From NCBI GenBank assembly GCA_964551015.1, contig CAZKBP010000010.1:1-64000 (forward strand): a stretch of 64,000 nt of DNA, in the 5' to 3' direction. Position 1 is the first letter of the stretch; every line of letters starts with the position of its first letter. A model generated the notes under the pieces. That model was given only the letters and a program-made list of their open reading frames with translations, was not told the origin of the DNA and ran no database searches. Source of the stretch: CAZKBP01 sp964551015 (GTDB taxonomy: Bacteria; Bacteroidota; Bacteroidia; Cytophagales; Microscillaceae). The position numbers were made by a program, and so were the translations under genes. Positions 8,487 to 17,476 of this stretch are shown here, in pieces.

Positions 8487-9506
8487 ATGAAAAAAATATC
8501 AAAAAATATCATAGAGTCTCAGACTTACCAAAATGCCATTCGTAAGCTCAGACAGACCAAGATTCAACGCAACCGTGTCCCGTTGCTCAAGGTCTTTCAA
8601 ACGCTACATAAAAAACTAACCGAAACCAACGTCCACCAGCAAGCCAGCGCGATCGCGTTTAGTTTTACGCTTTCCTTGTTTCCGGCTATTCTGTTCCTTT
8701 TCTCGCTGATTCCCTTCATCGCGGCACAGTTCCAGATGCCGGGTATTGATTTGTCTGATCAGGTTTTGAATATCTTGCAAGAGGGCGTGCCTGGAGGCAT
8801 CTATGAATTTATTGCTCCTACCATTACCGATATCATTGATAACCCAAGGGGAGATTTGGTATCCTTTGGTTTTCTTTTTGCCGTTTATGCCGCTACGAGT
8901 GGGGCAGTAGAGCTGATGAATACCTTCAATATGAACTATGCCTATTCGGAAAAGCGGACTTTTCTCAAAAAAAGATTGGTAGCCGTGGGGCTGGCTTTTT
9001 TATTTGCTTTCTTATTAATTTTTGCAGTAGCCGTACTGATTGTAGGTCAATTGGTTTTACAACTTCTCTTAGAATATAATCTCTTGCACGCGGATTTTCT
9101 CTATTATTTGATTGTAATCTTGCGCTACGTGGTGGCTTTTTTGGTGTTCTACATCGGTATTTCTTATGTTTATTATGTAGCCCCCGCTGGTCACAAGCAA
9201 TGGCGGTTCTTTTCCATAGGTTCTACGGTGGCTTCTATCTTAGTCATTCTGAGTACATATGGCTTTTCTTTTTATTTGAGTAATTTTGCTAATTACAACA
9301 AGCTCTATGGTTCCATCGGGACGCTCATTGCTTTGATGATTTGGCTCTATTTGCTAGCGTGGGTATTGCTCTTGGGTTTCGCCCTCAATGCCAGCATTAG
9401 TGAAGCTTGGATTGCTCATCAGAAGGAAATAAAACTTAGATACAGCTTACTCGAGAGCGTAGAAAATCAGGAAGGTGATGAAGACTCGACTACTCAAGAT
9501 TCTTAG
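8487..9506 (+). CDS. YihY/BrkB-family inner membrane protein
   Basis: A 339-residue polytopic protein of the YihY/virulence factor BrkB family (formerly UPF0761, once misread as RNase BN). The family signature ASAIAFSFTLSLFPAILF is at about residues 52-69. About six hydrophobic helices span residues 60-310, with a basic N-terminus and an acidic tail. Function in the family is unsettled; some work suggests transport or envelope roles. The next gene begins 29 bases before its stop, so translation of the two is probably coupled. Confidence 0.9.
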   Translation: MKKISKNIIESQTYQNAIRKLRQTKIQRNRVPLLKVFQTLHKKLTETNVHQQASAIAFSFTLSLFPAILFLFSLIPFIAAQFQMPGIDLSDQVLNILQEGVPGGIYEFIAPTITDIIDNPRGDLVSFGFLFAVYAATSGAVELMNTFNMNYAYSEKRTFLKKRLVAVGLAFLFAFLLIFAVAVLIVGQLVLQLLLEYNLLHADFLYYLIVILRYVVAFLVFYIGISYVYYVAPAGHKQWRFFSIGSTVASILVILSTYGFSFYLSNFANYNKLYGSIGTLIALMIWLYLLAWVLLLGFALNASISEAWIAHQKEIKLRYSLLESVENQEGDEDSTTQDS

Positions 9507-11313
9507 CCATAGAATCATCTCCTTGCAGATGCTTAGACAAGCCTTGGTCGCCACGGCTTATCGGTTTCCCTTGGTATTGACCAGTGCCCTATTCGGTACC
9601 TTGACGGCAATTTATCTGATAGAATATCAGCCCGACCAAGATACTGGCGTGATGCTGCTACATATTTTCTCCATGGGGGTTCCACTTTTTTTATCTCATC
9701 GCTTGTTTATAGAGCGCCGCCACCCGTCTAAACCTTCTCGTAGGTATTTATTGGCTTCCCTTTTTGTTTTTTTGTTCATTTATTATTGGGCTTTGCCCGA
9801 GAGCCTGAGCTATATTCAGTACTTGCGTTTTAGCCTGATGATGATCGCTTTACATCTGATGGTAGCCTTTGTGCCTTACTTGGGCAAAAAAGAACTCAAT
9901 GGTTTTTGGCATTACAATCAAGCATTATTGATTCGGCTATTGGCGGCTTTTTTGTACTCTATGGTTTTGTATTTTGGTATTCTGATCGCTCTGGTAGCAC
10001 TTGATCAGTTATTTGACGTTCGGGTTCAAGACGAAATTTATCTCGAGCTATGGGTGGTCATTATAGGAATATTTCATACTTGTTTTTTTCTGGCAGGTGT
10101 GCCTCGAGATTTCGCGCAATTGGAACAAGAGCAGACTTATCCTGGGGGCTTAAAAGTATTTACAGAATACGTACTGTTACCACTGGTTACGCTATACTTG
10201 GTGATTTTATATAGCTATACCCTGAAGATTCTTCTGGAATGGGATTTGCCGAGAGGCTGGGTTACTTACCTGGTGATTATCTTGTCGGCAGCCGGAATAT
10301 TTTCTTTACTCTTGATTTACCCGATTCAAGATCAAATAGATAACCAGTGGATTAAAACCTTTGCCAAGCGGTTTTACATCGCCTTATTCCCATTAATTCT
10401 CTTACTTTTCGTGGCGGTTGGCCGCCGTATTGCTGATTATGGAATTACCGAGCCTCGTTATTTGGTGGTTTTGATTGCTTTGTGGTTGCTGGGAAATTCC
10501 ATTTATTTCTTATTGAGTCGAGTCAAGAATATTAAGATCATCCCGATCTCACTCTGCTTACTCACCCTGGTCGCTGCTGTTGGTCCTTGGGGGGCTTTCC
10601 AGACGGCACAAAATAGCCAGATTGGACGCTTAGAAGACGTATTACGCGAAAATAAGTTGCTGAAAAATGGCCTGATCGTCAAGAACAAAGATCAAATGAT
10701 TTCCGAAGAAGACCTGGATCAAATCAGTTCTATCCTTAACTTCCTGAATCAACGTGGCCGCTTGGATGCTTTACAACCTTATTTCAAAGAAGATTTAGAC
10801 TCCCTCTTCGCGGATGAACTAACTCCCTACGCCCGGGAAGAAAAACTACTCACCTTGATTGGCAACCCCGAACTGAGTCGAGGGGTAGATGTGCCCACGG
10901 CGGGTTATCAATTGAACTTTTCGGCCACCCGAGAAAAAGATGTGCAGGAAATCAAAGGCTACGAATACTTGATTCATTTAGAAAAATACAGTGAAAACAG
11001 CGAACCCACTTATCGCTTGGGCAAACAGGAAACCAAGCTACAAGTAGATTATGAAGCGAAGCAAATCATTCTTTTAAATGCCCGAAATAATCGCCCCCTG
11101 ATCCAATTTGACCTCAACCTCACGATCGATAATCTGATTAAAGAACACGAAAACCGCCCCCACGATATTCCACTACGGGAGATGACGCTCATCGAGGAAA
11201 GCCGACGCTACAAGGCCAAATTACAACTTTTCAATATTGGCATTATTCGCCTCACCAAGTCTCAAAGCCGCTGCACGGGACTCAACGGGGAGTTATTTAT
11301 TCGTTTGAATTAA
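9478..11313 (+). CDS. DUF4153-family polytopic membrane protein
   Basis: This 611-residue protein has about ten hydrophobic helices in residues 15-375 followed by a soluble C-terminal domain of about 230 residues. The segment FWHYNQALLIRLLAAFLYS is the DUF4153 hallmark. Function is unknown for the family. The frame opens with GTG 9475, but ATG 9478 with AGGAAGG in front is the better start and overlaps the upstream BrkB-like gene. It is the last gene of the Nudix-BrkB-DUF4153 operon and converges on uvrA with only 20 bases between them. Confidence 0.85.
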   Translation: MKTRLLKILSHRIISLQMLRQALVATAYRFPLVLTSALFGTLTAIYLIEYQPDQDTGVMLLHIFSMGVPLFLSHRLFIERRHPSKPSRRYLLASLFVFLFIYYWALPESLSYIQYLRFSLMMIALHLMVAFVPYLGKKELNGFWHYNQALLIRLLAAFLYSMVLYFGILIALVALDQLFDVRVQDEIYLELWVVIIGIFHTCFFLAGVPRDFAQLEQEQTYPGGLKVFTEYVLLPLVTLYLVILYSYTLKILLEWDLPRGWVTYLVIILSAAGIFSLLLIYPIQDQIDNQWIKTFAKRFYIALFPLILLLFVAVGRRIADYGITEPRYLVVLIALWLLGNSIYFLLSRVKNIKIIPISLCLLTLVAAVGPWGAFQTAQNSQIGRLEDVLRENKLLKNGLIVKNKDQMISEEDLDQISSILNFLNQRGRLDALQPYFKEDLDSLFADELTPYAREEKLLTLIGNPELSRGVDVPTAGYQLNFSATREKDVQEIKGYEYLIHLEKYSENSEPTYRLGKQETKLQVDYEAKQIILLNARNNRPLIQFDLNLTIDNLIKEHENRPHDIPLREMTLIEESRRYKAKLQLFNIGIIRLTKSQSRCTGLNGELFIRLN

Positions 11314-11333
11314 TTTTATTGGCACTTGGCTTT

Positions 11334-14189
11334 TTACGCAAACTTCTCTTTAAGATATTGCGCCGTGTAGTTATTCTCGAGTTTAATCAAATCTTCGGGC
11401 ACTCCCTCGAAGCAGATTTGCCCCCCTGCCTCTCCTCCTTCAGGGCCCAGATCAATGATCCAATCGGCCGATTTAATCACCTCAAGATTGTGCTCGATAA
11501 TCAGCACCGTGTTGCCCTGCTCGATGAGAACATTGATCGCGTTGAGTAGCTTTTTGATATCGTGAAAATGCAGTCCCGTGGTAGGCTCATCAAAAATAAA
11601 GAAGTTACGCCCCTGCTTTTCTTTGAGAAAAGAAGCCAACTTTAAGCGTTGTGATTCCCCTCCACTGAGGGTATTGGTAGATTGCCCCAAACGTACATAG
11701 CCCAAGCCCACGCTAGCCAAGGGTTGGATGGCTTTCAGGATTTTATCTTCTCCCTGAAAGAACTCCATAGCGTCGTCGATGGTCATTTCTAGTACTTCGT
11801 AAATGTCCTTTTCTTGGTATTTGACTTCTAAAACTTCCTTTTTAAACCTTCTCCCCCCGCAAGTTTCGCAAGTGAGGTAAACATCGGCCATGAATTGCAT
11901 CTCCACCTTGATTTTGCCTTCACCTTGGCAGGTTTCACAGCGTCCTTTATCGGCTACATTGAAAGAAAAATGCGCGGATTTATAGCCTCTTTGTCTGGCC
12001 AAAGGTTCGTCAGCAAATAAGTTACGGATATGATCGTAAACCTTGGTATAAGTAGCCGGATTGGAGCGAGAAGATTGCCCTAGGGCTTTCTGGTCAATAA
12101 ATTCAATTCCTTTGAGAGAACCTAAGTTGCCACCCAAACGGTCGAAGCTTCCCATTGATTCGTCTGGTTTACCAAAGTTTTTGGCCAATGCTTTGTATAA
12201 TACATCCTGAATCAAGGTAGATTTTCCCGAACCACTGACGCCCGTTACAACGGTCAGGACTTCAAGTGGAAATTTCACATCTATATTTTTGAGATTGTGT
12301 TGACTAGCACCTTGGATTTCTACATACTCCGTCCATTTGCGGCGAGTCTTAGGCATCTCGATTCGGTCCAAACCTTTCAGGTAAGCATAGGTATGTGAAT
12401 CTTTCAGTTGGTAATGCGCATTTACTTCCGAGTAAATATGCTTTGGTTTTGCTTCTCCATTGCTTTGGATAAGTTCCTCACCGCTAAGCGCGAAGAGCAA
12501 ATCACCGCCATTAGTACCCGCCTCTGGCCCTATATCGAGAATCTGGTCAGCAGTACGCATTACCTCTTCTTCGTGTTCTACAATCACGACGGTATTGCCC
12601 AAGTCTTTCAGGTCCTTGAGTACACTCACCAAACGAGTTGTATCGCGAGGATGTAGGCCGATGGTAGGCTCATCCAGAATATACATAGAACCCACCAAAG
12701 CACTTCCCAATGCGGTAGAGAGCTTAATTCTTTGGTATTCTCCTCCAGACAAATCTTGGGTTAAGCGATTTAGGGTGAGATAGCCCAGCCCGACTTTATC
12801 CAGATATTTCAGGCGATTGTTGATTTCGGCCAGTAAGCGTCGAGCAATTTTATGCTCTTGCTCGGTGAGCTCTAGATTCTCGAAAAACTCGACCAACTTG
12901 GAGACAGGCATCAGCACGAGGTCAGCAATGGCTTGCCCTTTGATTTTTACATAATTGGCATCTTTGCGTAAGCGCGTACCACGACAATCGGGGCAGGTAA
13001 TCCGACCCCGGTAACGAGATAGCATGACCCGATACTGAATTTTATGGCTCTTGGATTCTACATAGCCAAAAAAGTCATTAATTCCCTCCAGTCGCCCATC
13101 TCCTTCCCACAAGACATGCTTTTCTTCCTCGGAGAGATCACGATAAGCCCGATGGATCGGGAAATCTGTATGGCGAGCCGCTTTGATAAATTGATCCTTC
13201 CACTCGCTCATTTTCTCGGTGCGCCAAGGAGCCACGGCATCTTCGTAGACGGAAAGCGATTTATCAGGGATAACTAGATTAGGGTCGATCGCCAAGGTAT
13301 TTCCAAAGCCTCCACAGGTCTGGCAGGCTCCATAGGGACTATTAAAGCTAAAAAATTGCACACTTGGTTCTTCGAAAATAATTCCATCCAGCTCGAATTT
13401 ATCAGAAAAAGACTTATGTCCTTGCCCTACTATATCTATTACACAAGTACCTCTTCCTTCATAAAAAGCGGTTTGTACCGAGTCAGCGATACGGTACTGA
13501 TTGTCTTCATCTCCTTTCTTGACCGTATTACGATCAATGAGAATGAATAATTCTTTTCCTTGCAGTGCTTTGACTTGGGTGGCATCGTTGTTCAAATCCT
13601 CGATAAAAAATAATTCCTCATCTGCGACCACACGAGTGAACCCTTTTTGAAATAAAATCTTTAATTCGTCGGCTAAATCGCGGTTTTCGGGAACAAATAA
13701 AGGCGCAAGAATGGTTAAACGTTGACCGTCATCGAAAGATTGTATATAATTGACTACGTCTGTTACTTGATCTTTCTTGACTATTTGCCCAGAAACGGGT
13801 GAATAAGTAACTCCAATTCTGGCGAAGAGCAATTTGAGGTAATCATATACTTCGGTCGTGGTGCCCACGGTAGCGCGGGGGTTGCGGGTGTTTCCTTTTT
13901 GCTCCACGGCAATGGCTGGGGAAATTCCTTTGATATATTCTACATCTGGTTTCTCCATTCGGCCTAAAAATTGCCTAGCATAAGAACTAAGACTTTCCAC
14001 GTACATTCTTTGTCCTTCGGCAAAGAGGGTATCAAAAGCAAGCGAAGATTTTCCAGAGCCAGATAAGCCCGTAACCACCACAAGCTGGTTACGAGGAATG
14101 ACTACATTAATGCCTCTGAGGTTATTTACCTTGGCATTTTTGATTAAAATAAAGTCCTTAGGGTCTAATTGATCAAGGTTTGCAAACAT
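11334..14189 (-). CDS. uvrA: UvrABC excinuclease subunit A
   Basis: UvrA is the damage-recognising ATPase of nucleotide excision repair; it dimerises, loads UvrB at bulky lesions and leaves. The 951-residue length is standard. Two ABC modules are seen: Walker A GLSGSGKSSLAFDTLFAEG and GVSGSGKSTLIQDVLY, with Walker B/signature LDEPTIGLHPRD and FDEPTTGLHFHD. Zinc-binding CxxC pairs occur at CQTCGG, CPDCRGTR, CETCQGEG and CETCGGRR. It starts at ATG 14189 and appears monocistronic. uvrB and uvrC are not in the window. Confidence 0.98.
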   Translation of the reverse strand: MFANLDQLDPKDFILIKNAKVNNLRGINVVIPRNQLVVVTGLSGSGKSSLAFDTLFAEGQRMYVESLSSYARQFLGRMEKPDVEYIKGISPAIAVEQKGNTRNPRATVGTTTEVYDYLKLLFARIGVTYSPVSGQIVKKDQVTDVVNYIQSFDDGQRLTILAPLFVPENRDLADELKILFQKGFTRVVADEELFFIEDLNNDATQVKALQGKELFILIDRNTVKKGDEDNQYRIADSVQTAFYEGRGTCVIDIVGQGHKSFSDKFELDGIIFEEPSVQFFSFNSPYGACQTCGGFGNTLAIDPNLVIPDKSLSVYEDAVAPWRTEKMSEWKDQFIKAARHTDFPIHRAYRDLSEEEKHVLWEGDGRLEGINDFFGYVESKSHKIQYRVMLSRYRGRITCPDCRGTRLRKDANYVKIKGQAIADLVLMPVSKLVEFFENLELTEQEHKIARRLLAEINNRLKYLDKVGLGYLTLNRLTQDLSGGEYQRIKLSTALGSALVGSMYILDEPTIGLHPRDTTRLVSVLKDLKDLGNTVVIVEHEEEVMRTADQILDIGPEAGTNGGDLLFALSGEELIQSNGEAKPKHIYSEVNAHYQLKDSHTYAYLKGLDRIEMPKTRRKWTEYVEIQGASQHNLKNIDVKFPLEVLTVVTGVSGSGKSTLIQDVLYKALAKNFGKPDESMGSFDRLGGNLGSLKGIEFIDQKALGQSSRSNPATYTKVYDHIRNLFADEPLARQRGYKSAHFSFNVADKGRCETCQGEGKIKVEMQFMADVYLTCETCGGRRFKKEVLEVKYQEKDIYEVLEMTIDDAMEFFQGEDKILKAIQPLASVGLGYVRLGQSTNTLSGGESQRLKLASFLKEKQGRNFFIFDEPTTGLHFHDIKKLLNAINVLIEQGNTVLIIEHNLEVIKSADWIIDLGPEGGEAGGQICFEGVPEDLIKLENNYTAQYLKEKFA

Positions 14190-14567
14190 TTTAATTTTGT
14201 TACGTATACTTACAATAATAATCAGGTGTTAGATGTTTGGCAAAAACATTTAAAGATATCATAAAAATACTAAGGTAATAAAGTGTTCAAACAGGGAACT
14301 CCCCTTATAAACCTTAACATCATCATAGCGTATTTACCTATACCAAGGTAAAACAAAGATGGCTTGGCTCCATATGCTTGCTTTCCGGAGAGTAAGCTCC
14401 ATGGTTCTAGGCATCCTTCAAATACATCCGTTTGAATAGAGATGTTTTGGCTCGTGGCCAATACTTCCCTGTCTTGAAAGGTAATGTATGTATATCTATG
14501 ACTTGAATAAAAACTAGAACAACCATAATACGCGCAACTGTTTTCACGTTTAACTAATAACTTTCTT
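14190..14567. other. Divergent uvrA/sigma-factor intergenic region
   Basis: The 378 bases hold the divergent upstream regions of uvrA and the ECF sigma factor. A longer antisense frame here overlaps the sigma gene and has no sensible protein composition. I see no RNA gene and no convincing TAnnTTTG box. Confidence 0.5.
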
Positions 14568-15167
14568 ATGAAGCAAAATGCAATCAATGATAGCACATTG
14601 GTGTTATTGTATAAGAGCGGAGATGAAAAAGCATTTGAAGAACTAGTCAATCGGTACAAAACAAAAATTTTCACGACTATTCTTTTAATCGTAAAAGATC
14701 ATTATATTGCAGAAGACCTCTTGCAAGATACTTTTGTAAAAGCAATTAAAACCATCAAAGCAGGGAAGTACAATGAGCAGGGAAAATTTCTCCCTTGGAT
14801 TACTCGGATTGCTCACAACCTAGCCATTGATTACTTCCGCAAAGAAAGAAGGTATCCCACCGTGATTTTGGAAGAAGGTACCAATCTTTTGAATACGTTA
14901 AATTTTTCGGAAGACTCCGTAGAGACAGCACAGATAAAAAAGGAAACTTACAGCAGACTTCGTGTACTCATCCAAAAACTCCCCGAAAAACAAAGGGAAG
15001 TGCTGATTATGAGACATTATGCGGAAATGAGTTTCCAAGAGATTGCCAACGCGACTGATGTTAGTGTCAATACCGCACTCGGAAGAATGCGCTATGCACT
15101 CATCAACCTAAGAAAACAAATGAAAAAACATAAGTTATCGTATGACAAGAACATTCACCCAAGATGA
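14568..15167 (+). CDS. ECF-type RNA polymerase sigma factor
   Basis: A 199-residue extracytoplasmic-function sigma-70 factor. Region 2 spans about 22-95 (AFEELVNRYKTKIF, AEDLLQDTFVKA, LPWITRIAHNLAIDYFRK) and binds the -10 element and core enzyme. Region 4 spans about 130-185 with the helix-turn-helix MSFQEIANATDVSVNTALGR. A flexible acidic linker separates them. ECF factors redirect transcription to stress or envelope genes and are normally held by an anti-sigma factor. Here the overlapping 81-residue gene takes the usual position of that regulator. Its targets cannot be read from this window. Confidence 0.95.
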   Translation: MKQNAINDSTLVLLYKSGDEKAFEELVNRYKTKIFTTILLIVKDHYIAEDLLQDTFVKAIKTIKAGKYNEQGKFLPWITRIAHNLAIDYFRKERRYPTVILEEGTNLLNTLNFSEDSVETAQIKKETYSRLRVLIQKLPEKQREVLIMRHYAEMSFQEIANATDVSVNTALGRMRYALINLRKQMKKHKLSYDKNIHPR

Positions 15168-15387
15168 TTTGCTGAAGTACATTTATGGCGAAACAAATTC
15201 CCGAGAAAACGAACTCATTGAGGCTATATTAGCCACTGACAATGACTTTCAGGAAATCTACAGACAGCTTTTGGAAACGATTAAAGACATTGACCAGATT
15301 AGAGTTGATCCATCTGATCGAGTTATTCAAAATATCATCAACTTTGCCAAGGAAATCAACCTAGGCTCCGTTAGAACCCCCCACTAG
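15142..15387 (+). CDS. Small sigma-factor partner (possible anti-sigma)
   Basis: An 81-residue protein whose ATG lies 26 bases before the end of the sigma factor gene, implying translational coupling. It is acidic and helical, opens with TFTQDDLLKYIYGE, and has no zinc-binding HxxxCxxC motif and no membrane segment. Short proteins of this kind often follow ECF sigma genes in Cytophagales; a regulatory role is likely from position but is inference. If it is an anti-sigma factor it is soluble and unusually short. Confidence 0.75.
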   Translation: MTRTFTQDDLLKYIYGETNSRENELIEAILATDNDFQEIYRQLLETIKDIDQIRVDPSDRVIQNIINFAKEINLGSVRTPH

Positions 15388-15412
15388 TACTGGTGATTTA
15401 CGGCTTATTTCT

Positions 15413-16069
15413 ATGACTCGCCAGGAAAGGTACCAAGGGCTTATTCGCTACTTTAGTGAACATCAGCCTAACCCAGAGACAGAACTCCAATATACTAACC
15501 CCTATGAGCTATTGGTGGCGGTTATCTTGAGTGCACAATGTACCGATAAACGCGTCAATGAGGTTACTCCTGCTCTTTTTGAAAAATTCCCTAGCGCCGA
15601 GCTGATGGCTATTAGCCATTTTGATGAACTCTTTCCCTACATTCAGCGTGTTTCCTATCCCAACAACAAGACCAAACACCTGCTCGGCATGGCCAAAATG
15701 CTGGTAGCAGACTTCGGGTCAGAAATACCCAGCACAATAGAGGACTTACAAAAGCTCCCCGGAGTAGGTCGTAAAACCGCCAATGTCATCGCTTCTGTGA
15801 TTTATAACCAGCCAACGATGGCCGTAGATACCCACGTGTTTCGAGTATCGAAGCGGATCGGCTTGGTGAACCAAAATGCCAAGACTCCCCTCGAGGTAGA
15901 AAAAACCTTGGTCAAATACATTCCCGAAGAAATTATCCCCAAAGCACATCATTGGCTGATTTTACACGGTCGCTATACTTGTACGGCACGTAAGCCCAAG
16001 TGTGAAGCTTGTAAGCTTACTGACTTTTGCCGCTATTACGAGAAAAAAGTCAAGCCCTCTCTTTCCTAA
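15413..16069 (+). CDS. nth: Endonuclease III
   Basis: Endonuclease III is a DNA glycosylase/AP lyase that removes oxidised pyrimidines in base excision repair. The 218-residue protein has the helix-hairpin-helix LPGVGRKTANVIA with the catalytic lysine, and VDTHVFRVSKRIGL with the catalytic aspartate. The 4Fe-4S ligands are C-x6-C-x2-C-x5-C near residues 190-207. It starts 25 bases after the sigma partner gene and could be cotranscribed with it. Confidence 0.96.
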   Translation: MTRQERYQGLIRYFSEHQPNPETELQYTNPYELLVAVILSAQCTDKRVNEVTPALFEKFPSAELMAISHFDELFPYIQRVSYPNNKTKHLLGMAKMLVADFGSEIPSTIEDLQKLPGVGRKTANVIASVIYNQPTMAVDTHVFRVSKRIGLVNQNAKTPLEVEKTLVKYIPEEIIPKAHHWLILHGRYTCTARKPKCEACKLTDFCRYYEKKVKPSLS

Positions 16070-16598
16070 ACTGATTGATCCCCTTTTCGGGAAGAAGTTG
16101 TTTATTGGCAACTCAGAGATAAACTTTGGAAAGTTTAGTTCTTTTCTTAGACTGTCTTTTTATGTTGAAAAAAAAGAAACTTCTCTGGTAAATAGAAGTC
16201 ATATTTAACCCTGATAAAATATAATTTTTCTAACTGCTCCTACACCAAATAACATGTAAATTCATCCAAAAACAAGCTGTAAACGGAAACCAAGCAACAC
16301 GGCCTAATTCTATCGAGAAAACCAGCGAATCTACCTTGCAAAAGAAGTGCATAAAACTCAGCACTTCGGAATTTAGATTGGTCTTTACGCTATAGAATGA
16401 AGTGCCTTCTGAAATCTTACACGGAAAGGGTTTTACGCTAAAACCTCTCGCCCGAACATTTTAGCCCAACTAATCAAGCTTTTTTTTTCAATGAATCAAA
16501 ATTCAACCTGTCTTCATCTCCAGATTAAGCATTCTTTTCATATTAAAAAACTGATAATCAATTAAATACAAATTAATCGGCAAAAAGTTAAAAAAAGG
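16070..16598. other. Gene-free region with two perfect hairpins
   Basis: No credible gene is seen after nth. Two perfect inverted repeats are present: GAAGTGC (16344-16350) with GCACTTC (16361-16367), and GGTTTTA (16429-16435) with TAAAACC (16439-16445). Neither is followed by a strong T-run on the plus strand. The right end runs into the promoter of the surface-protein cluster. Confidence 0.5.
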
Positions 16599-16628
16599 TT
16601 GACTTGAATTGGATAAAATATTACCTTG
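16599..16628 (+). promoter_or_regulatory. Promoter of the first surface-protein unit
   Basis: TTGAC at 16599 and TACCTTG at 16622-16628, starts 23 bases apart. The same two boxes at the same spacing occur before the 2214-residue protein gene (23962 and 23985). The predicted leader to ATG 16904 is about 270 bases long and contains an 8-base-pair inverted repeat, GTAACGAT (16725-16732) with ATCGTTAC (16777-16784). Confidence 0.5.
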
Positions 16629-16903
16629 CATTAAGAGAAATAAAAATTCAAATCAGTAATCATAATTTGCTTTTTTGGAAAACAGCTTAGCTAGTAGCTA
16701 TTGTGCATCATGACCATAATTTGGGTAACGATTATATATTCCTTTAACACAAGCATCATTCTTCATCTGCTGTAAAATCGTTACTATCTGTCTTTTACAA
16801 AACCTGCGTTGAGTGCGTGCAGGGTGTATGTTGTTGCTTAGGCAATAATGGCAACCTCCTCATATCTTCATCTTCAACAAACTTAACTCAATGACAACCA
16901 AAA

Positions 16904-17371
16904 ATGTATCAAAATTCAATCAATTTCAACACACACCTGTGGGCTGGCTGTGTTCAATCCAGAAAAAGCCCCAAATGTAAGCTACTGTCCTCTCCACTTC
17001 GGTGGGTTACTTCATTACTATTCTTCCCGATCTTTTTTTTAGTGCAGTGTGATCTCTTAGCACAATCTTTCCCCTTAAAACAAGGAATAGAACTCCAAGG
17101 GGAAGACATCAACAACGGAACTGCCTTAGATTTCGGTCCAGATGGCCGCCCCTACGTGATTCAAGAAAATGGTATCATTAAAATCTATACCATTCAGAAA
17201 AACGGCTCCAATTATGAGGTTACTGCTACCGAGACCCTGCAGCAAGTTAATGACATCCCCAACCACGATGAGGATGGACAACCCTGTGGTACCAACCCCT
17301 CGGCACAGATCGCCGTGAAGAATGCTACTCTCTCGGATAGCTTTGATACTTCGGGCAGTGAGACTCCTTAG
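16904..17371 (+). pseudogene. Truncated N-terminus of a secreted beta-propeller protein
   Basis: The 155-residue frame has a signal peptide-like start (hydrophobic segment ending in LLAQ near residue 54) followed by about 75 residues matching the N-terminus of the large protein encoded at 24295: both have GTAL-FGPDG, NGIIK and NIPNH/DIPNH motifs in the same order. The match stops after NPS and a short unrelated tail ends the frame, where the intact relative continues for about 500 more propeller residues. It keeps the promoter and long leader of the family, so it looks like a duplicate whose body was deleted. A short secreted protein still being made cannot be excluded. Confidence 0.6.
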
Positions 17372-17476
17372 ACCTGATAAATCACTGGAAAGTGCACTTA
17401 CCTCTGGGCAGATGCATTTTTCAATCCTTTGCGATTTTTATATGATTATCGTTTAACCAAACAATCCTTAAAAACT

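Noticed and set aside
14270..14674. Minus-strand frame of 134 codons before the sigma factor
   Set aside because: It overlaps the sigma factor gene and shows no family resemblance or ribosome-binding site.
16165..16206. Terminator-like hairpin on the minus strand (ACTTCT/AGAAGT with T-run)
   Set aside because: No minus-strand gene lies to its right that would use it, and the plus-strand form lacks a T-run.
16891..16980. Short frame starting at ATG 16891 upstream of the truncated propeller gene
   Set aside because: Only about 29 codons, out of frame with the recognisable protein and without similarity; most likely chance.
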